A DNA stretch of 64,000 nt from an uncultured beta proteobacterium. GTDB taxonomy: Bacteria > Pseudomonadota > Gammaproteobacteria > Burkholderiales > Burkholderiaceae_A. Where the stretch lies: the NCBI GenBank assembly GCA_902625535.1, contig CACOBT010000006.1, forward strand, positions 1 through 64,000. The letters run 5' to 3'. The notes below the pieces were generated by a model, which saw only the letters and a list, made by a program, of their open reading frames with translations, had not been told where the DNA came from and made no database searches. The stretch's first letter is position 1; every line of letters begins with the position of its first letter. Made by a program: the position numbers and the translations under genes. Shown here piece by piece: positions 9,114-16,932 of the stretch.

Positions 9114-9896
9114 ATGTTCAATAAACCCATTCATTCCTTTGACAACCGAACAGTTCTTGTCGTGGGAGCTTCCAGCGGAATAGGATTCGAAATTGCGAAA
9201 GCATTGGAAATTCTTGGAGAGAATTTGATCGTGGCAGCAAGAAGAGCCGATATTCTAGAAGCAAACTTTTCGCAAAATACACGGATTCCTGTTGATATAG
9301 CTGACGAGGAAGCCATGGGAAAATTTTTCGAACTGATCAGAAAAAAGAATCTTGACATAGATACGGTATTCTGGTGTGCAGCTGTGTATTCCCCGATGAC
9401 CTACATAGATTTTTCTTATAAAGAGGCAAAAAAAATAACATGTGTGAATCTTACATCGGTGTATTATCCGTTCTTTAAGATTACTCAAACATGGCTAAAA
9501 GAAAGAGACAAATTTTTAAACAATCCCCACTGGATATGGATATCCAGCGTTGCGGGATACGTTGGGCTTCCGGGTTCATGTGCTTACGGTCCTACTAAAT
9601 CCGCGTTAAATAACATTGCCGAATCGGCATTTGTAGAATTCAAACCCTTCAATATTGATATTTCTTTGGTTTGTCCAGGGTTTGTAGACACTCGTCTTAC
9701 AAAAAAAAATAAGTTTTATATGCCCTTTATCATTACGCCTGAACAAGCGAGTAAGGAAATCTTTTATGGTTTGAAAAGGGGCTTATTCGAGATACATTTT
9801 CCAAAGAAATTTACGCTCATTCTAAAAACTATTAGTCTTTTCCCGTACAAGTTAATATTCTTAATCAATGCTAAATTACGGGGGAAAAATAATTGA
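9114..9896 (+). CDS. short-chain dehydrogenase/reductase (SDR)
   Basis: A 260-residue classical SDR. Cofactor motif VGASSGIGF is near residue 17. The catalytic Ser lies in ISSVAGYVG and the YxxxK pair in AYGPTKSALN, so an active NAD(P)-dependent oxidoreductase is expected. The C-terminal 35 residues are hydrophobic and basic, suggesting membrane contact. Substrate is unknown; context suggests a lipid-derived alcohol or ketone. Six bases separate it from the DUF3833 gene, and its TGA stop overlaps the TTG start of the next gene. Confidence 0.88.
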   Translation: MFNKPIHSFDNRTVLVVGASSGIGFEIAKALEILGENLIVAARRADILEANFSQNTRIPVDIADEEAMGKFFELIRKKNLDIDTVFWCAAVYSPMTYIDFSYKEAKKITCVNLTSVYYPFFKITQTWLKERDKFLNNPHWIWISSVAGYVGLPGSCAYGPTKSALNNIAESAFVEFKPFNIDISLVCPGFVDTRLTKKNKFYMPFIITPEQASKEIFYGLKRGLFEIHFPKKFTLILKTISLFPYKLIFLINAKLRGKNN

Positions 9897-10342
9897 CAAG
9901 TTTAGGAACCTTTGATGTCGTAAGTTTTAAAAAATCGATGGAAAGCCTTAGGACTATTGAAGATATTGATAATGTTCTTCACTTTTACGATGAAAAATGT
10001 TGTTTTAAAGACCCGTTTCATGATATTCAGAGCAAGAGCGTTATTAAAAGATTGTTTACTACTATGTTTAAAAATCTCAATAACCCTCGGTTTATTAACT
10101 TAAAAATTGTGTCTGATGGAGCTATAATTAACGTACAGTGGACGTTTGTTTTTAAAAGAAAAGGAAAAAAAAGTCAGAATTTCATTTACGGATCCAGTTG
10201 GCTACAGGTTAACGAGAGAGGATTAATCGCACATCACCGTGATTATTGGGATAGCGTTGAATTACTTCAAGCATTTAAAATATTGGATATGCCATTACAA
10301 TTTATAAAAAGAGTTTTCTCAAAAGCTCAGATAGATAACTAA
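9893..10342 (+). CDS. NTF2-like (SnoaL-type) small protein
   Basis: A 149-residue cone-fold protein. The pattern FYDEKCCFKDPFHDI near the N-terminus, GSSWLQVNERGLIAHHRDYWD near the end, and the length all fit SnoaL/NTF2-like domains. The start is TTG 9893, fixed by a TTGA overlap with the SDR stop and GGGGGA upstream. Such proteins act as small-molecule isomerases, cyclases or binding partners. In related clusters an NTF2-like gene follows the SDR, so it is probably part of the same pathway. Confidence 0.72.
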   Translation: MTSLGTFDVVSFKKSMESLRTIEDIDNVLHFYDEKCCFKDPFHDIQSKSVIKRLFTTMFKNLNNPRFINLKIVSDGAIINVQWTFVFKRKGKKSQNFIYGSSWLQVNERGLIAHHRDYWDSVELLQAFKILDMPLQFIKRVFSKAQIDN

Positions 10343-10355
10343 AAAGAAGAAAATT

Positions 10356-11210
10356 ATGAATATGAACACCATGCTTTATCCGGACCTGTTTCGAGAGTTT
10401 GAAAGGGTGCGATGGAATCTCGAAACAGATATCCCATGGGATCAGTTTGACGCCGACAAGCTCTCACGAGAACAAGCATATACTATTAAAATGAATGCGA
10501 TTACAGAATGGGCAGCCCTGCCGGCAACGGAGATGTTTTTAAGAGATAACAGAGGAGATAGCGATTTTTCAGGGTTTATGTCCGTCTGGTTTTTTGAAGA
10601 GCAGAAACACAGCCTGGTTTTGATGGAGTACTTGAAAAGATTTTGTCCTGATCTTGTCCCAACTGAAAAGGAGCTTGATGCAGTGCGATTCGAATTTGAT
10701 CCAGCACCAGCTCTAGAAACATTAATGCTTCATTTTTGTGGGGAGATACGACTCAACCACTGGTACAGGTGCGCTTCAGAATGGCATTCAGAACCTGTTA
10801 TCAAAAAGATATACAATACGATTGCCATGGATGAGGCGAGACACGGGGGAGCATACCTAAAATATATGAAAAAATCTTTAAAGAATCTGGGAGCCTCAGC
10901 CCAATTAGCCTTCGCTAAAATAGGTGTTTTGATGGCCTCAGCCAGTAGACACCAGAAAGCTCTTCATCCTACCAATCTTCATGTCAACAAAGCCCTATTC
11001 CCAAACGATACGGTCCAAAGTCGTTTGCCCGAGCCTGGGTGGCTTGAGAAGTGGCTCGATGATCAGATCAAATTTGATAAAGGTTGGGAAAAGAAAGTAG
11101 CGGACAGAATTTTACATAATCTGTCTTTATTATTTGATCAATCCTTTAGCAATGTGAAAGAACTTAATCTTTTCAGGAAAAAGATAGGAAAAAATGTTGA
11201 TCAAATTTGA
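10356..11210 (+). CDS. ferritin-like diiron protein
   Basis: A 284-residue, mostly helical protein. It carries the iron ligand pattern of ferritin-like oxygenases and oxidases: Glu in ITEWAALPATEM, EEQKH at 81-85, Glu130 in GEIRLNHWY, and DEARH at 159-163. This is the layout of acyl-desaturase-like or AurF-like diiron enzymes rather than of iron-storage ferritin. The gene follows the NTF2-like gene by 13 bases on the same strand. It may supply an O2-dependent oxidation or desaturation step to the lipid cluster, or act in iron or oxidative stress; the substrate is not known. It converges on coaX with a 12-base gap. Confidence 0.7.
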   Translation: MNMNTMLYPDLFREFERVRWNLETDIPWDQFDADKLSREQAYTIKMNAITEWAALPATEMFLRDNRGDSDFSGFMSVWFFEEQKHSLVLMEYLKRFCPDLVPTEKELDAVRFEFDPAPALETLMLHFCGEIRLNHWYRCASEWHSEPVIKKIYNTIAMDEARHGGAYLKYMKKSLKNLGASAQLAFAKIGVLMASASRHQKALHPTNLHVNKALFPNDTVQSRLPEPGWLEKWLDDQIKFDKGWEKKVADRILHNLSLLFDQSFSNVKELNLFRKKIGKNVDQI

Positions 11211-11222
11211 TTCGAAAAAAAT

Positions 11223-12119
11223 CTAACTTTTGCAGTTTGAAAGTTGATTCAAGCCTTTAAAAACTAACCATGGATCTTTAATTATATTACTCTCTCTCTT
11301 TAAGAACTTTCTCGCTAGTGTCCGTCCCAGTGTGAACTTGTCGATATTACCTCCATATAAAAATACGGGGACTCTTTCACTAACAATAAACGATAACGCA
11401 GCCTGAACGTTATAAACCCCTGACATGACCGAATCAACCGTATTGGTTGGAAATGCTAATGGGCGAAACTCATGGCCTCTAACTCCACTGGTAAGAAAAT
11501 TCAGACTGTTTTCCATCATAGCAAAACCGGGAACAATATAACCTCCTTCGTGAATTACTTTAGTAGTGGCTGAATTTTTCTTTCCCTGATGTATTTTTAT
11601 TTTGTCCAACACCGTTGCAGTGCCAACAGACAATATAAAAGCATCGTCATAATTTTTCCTCATCAAACGCTCTGTTAATCCAAGCATAGCTAGCCATCTA
11701 TCCACGCCTAACTCTTCTGGCTTATCACGATTGATTTTAAATACAATCTTATGATTCTCAGAAAGGATTATTTTTTTGTTATCTTGGGTAGTAATAGGGT
11801 AAAAATTTTCCAATAGAAAAATTTCTTTCAGTTCACAATTTATTAATTTATTAATAATTCTCGGATTTACAGACGCCATGTAAACTTTAACAATCTTTTG
11901 TAGATTTAATAAAGTATACTTCCCGTTAGCATACTCTCTAAGCTTTTTAACACTATTTAAAATTGAATTTTTCAAGTATCTATCTTTATGTTTATCGACT
12001 ATCGCAGTGATGTCTATACTACCACTTGTAGCCAGCAAACCTGCTTTGGGATATTCTCGAAATATTATGGCCCATTTTAATCGAGAGTTTCCAGAATCAA
12101 CGAATAACTTCATCTCCAT
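11223..12119 (-). CDS. coaX: type III pantothenate kinase CoaX
   Basis: A 298-residue enzyme that phosphorylates pantothenate, the first step of coenzyme A synthesis. The ASKHA-type phosphate motif LFVDSGNSRLKWA is at the N-terminus, ELGVDRWLAMLG and SVGTATVLD follow, and HEGGYIVPGFAMM is the family substrate/phosphate segment. ATG 12119 overlaps the end of birA by ten bases, so the two genes are coupled. The birA-coaX order is the betaproteobacterial arrangement, in which coaX is known in Bordetella as baf. It is slightly longer than the usual 245-260 residues. Confidence 0.92.
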   Translation of the reverse strand: MEMKLFVDSGNSRLKWAIIFREYPKAGLLATSGSIDITAIVDKHKDRYLKNSILNSVKKLREYANGKYTLLNLQKIVKVYMASVNPRIINKLINCELKEIFLLENFYPITTQDNKKIILSENHKIVFKINRDKPEELGVDRWLAMLGLTERLMRKNYDDAFILSVGTATVLDKIKIHQGKKNSATTKVIHEGGYIVPGFAMMENSLNFLTSGVRGHEFRPLAFPTNTVDSVMSGVYNVQAALSFIVSERVPVFLYGGNIDKFTLGRTLARKFLKRESNIIKDPWLVFKGLNQLSNCKS

Positions 12120-12859
12120 TTTATGGACCCTGCCTCTATTTTTGTTATGTAGGGTTTTGACGTTTCTTTGAGTAACAAGCGACCATTTTTATCTATACCC
12201 ATATTTTTACCTGAAACTATAGTGTTATTATTCAGTGAAACGTTTATTACCTGGTTTTTAAACATATCTCTCTTTCCGAATTCTACGCGAGGATTGAAAA
12301 AAACATTATCGTTATACATTCTATCAATATTGTTTGTTAAGTCATCAATGAGGTTTTGAGCATTAAAACGTTTTGCGCTATTTACGTCATCAAAAATGCT
12401 AGTTGCATTGAGGTTTATATCAGGTGAAATCCATACAATGTTGATCCCTATCCCCAAAATAGCTAATTTAAATCCCTTGCCATAAAGTCCTATTGGCAAC
12501 AAATGTAGAAGAATTCCAGCAATTTTTTTTCCGTTTTTATATAAATCGTTCGGCCACTTTATTCCTAGCGATAATTCTTGACAATACTTCGCTTTTTCGA
12601 GCGTTTTTGCCACTATTAAAGCAAATATTATTGGCAATAGTCTTGATGCACTGTCGTCGGTGCATATTTGCAGAGGAAAGACAAAGCTCGCAGCGAACGA
12701 GATGTCAGAAGAAATCCACGATCTTCCTTTTGTTCCGTGACCTCTTGTTTGATTTTGAGAATAAAAAACTAGCTTTTCATTTTTGTAGTTGGATTTTATG
12801 TATTCCAGAGCTTCCTCTTGTGTTGATCTTGGGGCTTCTAAAACATTCACTTTCCACAT
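12110..12859 (-). CDS. birA: biotin--[acetyl-CoA-carboxylase] ligase BirA
   Basis: About 249 residues from ATG 12859 (a TTG at 12877 would add six). It activates biotin to biotinyl-AMP and attaches it to the carrier protein of acetyl-CoA carboxylase. TRGHGTKGRSW matches the biotinyl-AMP loop GRGRxGR, and GIKWPNDLYKNGKKIAGIL is the catalytic lysine region. There is no N-terminal helix-turn-helix, so this is the short form without biotin-operon repressor function. The C-terminal domain is small. It is probably the first gene of a two-gene birA-coaX unit. Confidence 0.92.
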   Translation of the reverse strand: MWKVNVLEAPRSTQEEALEYIKSNYKNEKLVFYSQNQTRGHGTKGRSWISSDISFAASFVFPLQICTDDSASRLLPIIFALIVAKTLEKAKYCQELSLGIKWPNDLYKNGKKIAGILLHLLPIGLYGKGFKLAILGIGINIVWISPDINLNATSIFDDVNSAKRFNAQNLIDDLTNNIDRMYNDNVFFNPRVEFGKRDMFKNQVINVSLNNNTIVSGKNMGIDKNGRLLLKETSKPYITKIEAGSIKWR

Positions 12860-12877
12860 AGTATGATATTCTACCAA

Positions 12878-13192
12878 TTATGGTTTTTCATAAACGCAAA
12901 TTTTGTTGCTTAAATCAATTTAGTGCTAGAGAGGGTTGTCGGGTAACTCGGGATTTTTAACATTTCACTGCTGTGCGTAATTGACAGAAAAGATTAAATC
13001 TAAACGTAGCGATATGGAAATGAGAGTTCATAGTTTGAGTTGTCTAAAATACCGACCCGATACGGCAGCTCATTGTGGAGAGATTTGGTGTAGACACTTA
13101 TACTTATGCAAGCAGTATGCTGGAACATTCGTCCGACTCACCTGATTGAATGGATAGTTGTTAGGAAAGATAAAAAGGATTAATCATACTAG
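12878..13192. other. 315-base intergenic region, no gene assigned; possible structured RNA
   Basis: The longest stretch without an assigned gene. Its base composition looks less A+T-rich than the surrounding spacers. TGTCGGGT at 12937-12944 can pair with ACCCGATA at 13055-13062 (one G-U pair), which could close a stem of a roughly 126-base RNA. A 43-codon plus-strand reading frame (13014-13145) has no good ribosome site. I do not recognise 6S, RNase P, tmRNA or a riboswitch here. It lies between the divergent birA and dat genes and must hold their promoters. Confidence 0.4.
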
Positions 13193-14050
13193 ATGTCTGA
13201 GTTAGCGTTCTTTAACGGGGAATTTTTACCTCTCAGTGAGGTAAAAATTTCTCCACTGGATAGGGGCTTCCTTTTTGCGGATGGAGTTTATGAGGTTGTT
13301 CCCGTATATAATAAGCAACCGTTTTTTTTTGTTGAGCACCTTAATCGCTTGTTTAGCAGTTTAAAAAAAATTGATTTAGATTTAGGAATCGAAAAAGAAG
13401 AAATAAAAAAGTGTATTGAGATACTCATTAAAAAAAGTGTACACAAACATCAAATTGTTTATGTGCAAATAACTAGGGGCGTTGCTCCGAGAAATCATGC
13501 TTTTCCGAAAAGCCCAAAACCAACCGTTTTTATTATGTCCACAGAACTAGTAAGACCTTCTGAAAAAATTTTGCTAGAAGGAGTATCAGCTATTACTACG
13601 GAAGACAATCGTTGGAAACTAAGAGATATTAAATCGATTTCTCTTTTGCCAAATGTTCTTGCGAGAGAAAAAGCTGTGGCAATGGATTGTTACGAGTCGA
13701 TTCTTGTAGCTGGAGAGAATATAACTGAAGGGGCGGCCTCAACAATTTGGATTGTGAGACAGGGTAGAGTTTGTTGCCCAGAACCCTGTAACAATTTACT
13801 TGAGGGTATAAGGATAAAGATTATAGAAGAATTGTGCTCAAGCTTAAAAATAGTGTTTGAGCGTAAAGATTTTAATGTGAGCGAACTGATGACCGCGGAC
13901 GAAATAATGCTTACTTCGGCGACAAAGGAGATCATCCCTATTACCTCAGTAAATGGCATTCAGATTGGAGGTAAAAAACGCAAAGGCAAGCCAGGTCAAA
14001 TTTTTAAAAAATTGAGAAAAGCCTATACAAACCTGATGCTTTTGGATTGA
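13193..14050 (+). CDS. D-amino-acid transaminase (class IV PLP enzyme)
   Basis: A 285-residue fold-type IV aminotransferase. It begins FFNGEFLPLSEVKISPLDRG, the usual family opening. The PLP Schiff-base lysine is Lys147 in RDIKSISLLPN, and Glu179 in ITEGAAST is the conserved cofactor-binding glutamate. RDIKS followed by LLPNVLA matches D-alanine transaminases better than branched-chain enzymes. It would interconvert D-amino acids and 2-oxo acids, supplying D-Glu or recycling D-Ala for peptidoglycan. It contains an in-frame T9 run after position 13321. It ends four bases from the convergent BON lipoprotein gene. Confidence 0.85.
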   Translation: MSELAFFNGEFLPLSEVKISPLDRGFLFADGVYEVVPVYNKQPFFFVEHLNRLFSSLKKIDLDLGIEKEEIKKCIEILIKKSVHKHQIVYVQITRGVAPRNHAFPKSPKPTVFIMSTELVRPSEKILLEGVSAITTEDNRWKLRDIKSISLLPNVLAREKAVAMDCYESILVAGENITEGAASTIWIVRQGRVCCPEPCNNLLEGIRIKIIEELCSSLKIVFERKDFNVSELMTADEIMLTSATKEIIPITSVNGIQIGGKKRKGKPGQIFKKLRKAYTNLMLLD

Positions 14051-14054
14051 AAAA

Positions 14055-14690
14055 TCATTTTTTTGGTTTTTGTGAATTAATTACGGCATCGATATTAGCT
14101 ATTTCAGTCTCAGATTTTACTTCAAAAACTTTTATAACCCTTTTTGTCCCTTTTACTCTCGAAGCAATGTCCGCAGCCAAATCGGCCTCTCTTTGCGTCA
14201 CAATTCCCATGAGAAAAACAATACCGCTTTCTGTTTTTACTTTAACAGCATTTGCGTTTAACTTTTCTTCATCAATAAAACTGGCTTTGATTTTTGCGGT
14301 TAAAATCGTGTCTCGAGCAAACATTTTTCCAGTCGCTTTTGGCCCAATATTCAATTCATTGATTATTTCCCTGACATTTTCCACATTTGCAATTAACGCA
14401 GCAATATCTTGAGAAATTTTTTCTTTTGCAACCCAACCGGTGAGTAGCGCTGCTCGATTAAAACTTGTAACAGCAACGGATATATCATCTTTTGAGAAGT
14501 TTTTAGACAGCTCGTTCATTGACTTCAACTCTATAGTTTCATCTTCTAGTATAATTCCTGCAGTTCGCCGATCTGTAACAGCAACAGCCGTTGCCACGAC
14601 GCCTGTAGCAACCACCGGGAAATAACACCCCTCTAAAAAGAATGCAAGTATCAAAATCGGAGACAATCGGGTAAAAAACTCTTTTCTCAT
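14055..14690 (-). CDS. BON-domain outer-membrane lipoprotein (DolP/YraP-like)
   Basis: About 211 residues from ATG 14690, which starts the signal peptide at RKEFFTRL. Lipobox LEGC marks the lipidated cysteine. Two BON domains follow, at about 75-120 and 140-195, separated by IGPKATGKMFARDT. The layout matches DolP (YraP), which keeps the outer membrane intact and in other betaproteobacteria lies near rsmI with yraN and a phosphoheptose-isomerase-like gene between; those two are absent here. It is divergent from rsmI across 48 bases. Confidence 0.85.
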   Translation of the reverse strand: MRKEFFTRLSPILILAFFLEGCYFPVVATGVVATAVAVTDRRTAGIILEDETIELKSMNELSKNFSKDDISVAVTSFNRAALLTGWVAKEKISQDIAALIANVENVREIINELNIGPKATGKMFARDTILTAKIKASFIDEEKLNANAVKVKTESGIVFLMGIVTQREADLAADIASRVKGTKRVIKVFEVKSETEIANIDAVINSQKPKK

Positions 14691-14738
14691 AAAATATAAC
14701 GGCATGATAATATAAACTATTTTAACAGCCGTGACGAG

Positions 14739-15641
14739 ATGGGTCGAGTTATTAGTTCAAAAGAAAAGCAGCAAGAAAACAACCCAGGGCTGTATGTTAT
14801 TTCTACACCAATAGGTAATCTTTTAGATTTCAGCCAACGGGCGAAAAACGTTTTAAAAGGTTGTGATTTAGTGCTTGCTGAAGATACTCGAATTGCTATG
14901 AAATTACTTAATACGTATGGTATTAATAAAAAAAGACGGCAAATCGTATCTTGTCACAAATTTAATGAAATGCGGAGACTAAAAAACCTAAACTTTGAGG
15001 AATTAAGGAAACAAATGGTAGGTTTAATGGCAGACGCAGGTACGCCGTCAATTTCTGATCCAGGTTCAAAAATTGTAGAAAAGTATCACCAATTAGGCCT
15101 ACCTGTTCGTTCCGTTCCGGGATGTTGTTCTGTGACAGCAGGGTTCTCAATAAGTGGTATTGAATTGAAGAGTAATCAAACACTAACTTTTGGAGGATTT
15201 TTTCCGAAAAAAAAGAAAGACGTTGACGATTTACTTGAAAAACTTTCCACAAGCACAGACTATGTCGTTTTCTTCGAATCGGCTAATAGGATGGAAAACC
15301 TGGTACAGCAGTTAGAAAAATTTTTTCAAGAGGATTTAGATATTTTTCTAGCAAAAGAGATGACTAAAATACATGAATCTACATGGAAAGGATTGTGCTC
15401 AGAACTTCTCACTGAGCTACAACAGGGCAGCGGTGAAAAAAAAGAGAAATTTTTTCGAGGAGAATTCGTTGTCATTGTTGATTTGTCTAAACTCAAACGG
15501 CCTACTGGATCAGACAAAGAACTGGAATTTTGGTTGAAAACGCTAAAACCACACGTTAAGGCTACAACCCTAGTAAAAATACTCAGTAAAAAATTTGGAA
15601 AAGATAGACAGGAAATGTATTCAACACTCCTGATAAAATAA
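14739..15641 (+). CDS. rsmI: 16S rRNA (cytidine-2'-O)-methyltransferase RsmI
   Basis: A 300-residue tetrapyrrole-methylase-fold enzyme that 2'-O-methylates C1402 in the ribosomal decoding centre. Family marks are LYVISTPIGNLLDFS, LAEDTRIAMKLL, GLMADAGTPSISDPGS and VPGCCSVTAGFSISG. The start is ATG 14739; an earlier part of the N-terminus (SSKEKQQENN) is lineage-specific. It ends three bases before the convergent dsbA gene. Confidence 0.94.
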   Translation: MGRVISSKEKQQENNPGLYVISTPIGNLLDFSQRAKNVLKGCDLVLAEDTRIAMKLLNTYGINKKRRQIVSCHKFNEMRRLKNLNFEELRKQMVGLMADAGTPSISDPGSKIVEKYHQLGLPVRSVPGCCSVTAGFSISGIELKSNQTLTFGGFFPKKKKDVDDLLEKLSTSTDYVVFFESANRMENLVQQLEKFFQEDLDIFLAKEMTKIHESTWKGLCSELLTELQQGSGEKKEKFFRGEFVVIVDLSKLKRPTGSDKELEFWLKTLKPHVKATTLVKILSKKFGKDRQEMYSTLLIK

Positions 15642-15644
15642 TTG

Positions 15645-16307
15645 TTAACGAGCTCTTTCTGATATCAGATAATTGAGCAAACCGATAATCCGTCTGTTAC
15701 TTCCTACCATGGCAGGAGAAGTCAAAAACTCACCGTCAACAATAATTTGCGGAACACCGGTAATCTCAAATGATTTCATTAATAAGGATGCCTCCTTCAT
15801 ATCACTTTTAACTTTATCAGAGTTCCATTGTTTCTCAAATGTTTCTATGGCGACCCCATTATCCTCTAACCAAATTGAAATACTAAGAAAGTCTTTGAGT
15901 GGCATCCTTTTGTCTTGAATATCAAGGAATAATTTATCTAAATACTTGTCGACAAGTCCCATTTTTTTTAGTGTAAAGTACAATCGTTGGTGGGAGATCT
16001 CTCTGAATGGTACGTGTAATTTTCTAAATTCTACATTTTCCGGTAACGATTCTGCCCATCTTTTAATAACAGGAGAAAAATTTCTACAGTGCGGGCAAAA
16101 TAAACCAAAAAATTCGACGACCTCAATCTTTTTTGTTTCTTTAAATTTATTGTTACTGTAAATTCTCTTAAAATCTATGCCCTCATCATATTTAGTATTG
16201 GCTTGTGTCGGATTCGTTATAACTAAAAGAAACAATGCGCTGCTCAGGATTCCGACTACGAAATCTAAAAAATTTGTCTTACTGTAAAACGAAAAAATAT
16301 TAAGCAT
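15645..16307 (-). CDS. dsbA: thiol:disulfide interchange protein DsbA
   Basis: A 220-residue periplasmic thioredoxin-fold oxidase. A hydrophobic signal segment lies at about 14-30; the active site CPHC is at 71-74 in FFGLFCPHCRNF, and the cis-proline loop is GVPQIIVDG. It introduces disulfide bonds into exported proteins, with DsbB as electron acceptor. It is the last gene of the argS-SPOR-dsbA run, a standard betaproteobacterial order. Confidence 0.92.
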   Translation of the reverse strand: MLNIFSFYSKTNFLDFVVGILSSALFLLVITNPTQANTKYDEGIDFKRIYSNNKFKETKKIEVVEFFGLFCPHCRNFSPVIKRWAESLPENVEFRKLHVPFREISHQRLYFTLKKMGLVDKYLDKLFLDIQDKRMPLKDFLSISIWLEDNGVAIETFEKQWNSDKVKSDMKEASLLMKSFEITGVPQIIVDGEFLTSPAMVGSNRRIIGLLNYLISERAR

Positions 16308-16321
16308 ATGACGATCCTTCT

Positions 16322-16930
16322 TTACCGGTTAACCAACACTGCGTGGGATTTAATTTTACTGTCTGAAAGACGCTTTTTTACGCTATTAAGTTCCTCGGAC
16401 GAATTAAATGGGCCCAACCTAACCCTGTAGAACAAATTACCTTTCTTGTTTTTTTTATAAATGGCAGCCTCAAAACCTAGGAACGCCAACTTGGCCCTCA
16501 TTCTATCGGCCTCTTTGACTTCTCTAAATGCTCCAACCTGGAGAAAAAATGACTTATCTAACTCAATAGCTTTGTTAGGCACTCTTTCCAACTTCGCGCT
16601 TTCAATCACCCTTTCTACTGACTCTGAGGAGGAGTCATCTTCCTTTCTAACATCCTTAGTTTCGGGTATGAAAATCGACATATCACTCGGAGCGATTTTT
16701 ACAACTATATCGTTGTCCTTTTCAGACGATTCAACTATCGAATTTGCTTTGCTATATCCATCAAGCTTGTCTGCAAATGGAACGGGCGTTTTTGTTATAT
16801 AAAATGCCAAATATGCAGCAATAAGAAGCCCGGACGCTATTCCGAAAAAAAAACTCAAAACACCAAAACCATGCGGATAAAATTTTTCTTTAGAAAAAAT
16901 TTTTTTCGGATCAGGGTGATTCTCACTCAT
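16322..16930 (-). CDS. SPOR-domain protein
   Basis: A 202-residue bitopic membrane protein. A single hydrophobic segment (residues about 22-46) follows a short cytoplasmic tail. An acidic, Ser-rich linker leads to a C-terminal SPOR domain starting near KSFFLQVGAFREVKEAD and containing VRLGPFNSSEEL. SPOR domains bind denuded septal peptidoglycan, so a role in cell division or daughter-cell separation is likely. It lies between argS and dsbA, with 2- and 14-base gaps. Confidence 0.85.
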   Translation of the reverse strand: MSENHPDPKKIFSKEKFYPHGFGVLSFFFGIASGLLIAAYLAFYITKTPVPFADKLDGYSKANSIVESSEKDNDIVVKIAPSDMSIFIPETKDVRKEDDSSSESVERVIESAKLERVPNKAIELDKSFFLQVGAFREVKEADRMRAKLAFLGFEAAIYKKNKKGNLFYRVRLGPFNSSEELNSVKKRLSDSKIKSHAVLVNR

Positions 16931-16932
16931 GT

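Noticed and set aside
13014..13145. A 43-codon plus-strand reading frame with four cysteines between birA and dat
   Set aside because: It has no ribosome-binding site, resembles nothing I recognise, and such a frame is likely by chance in a 315-base spacer.
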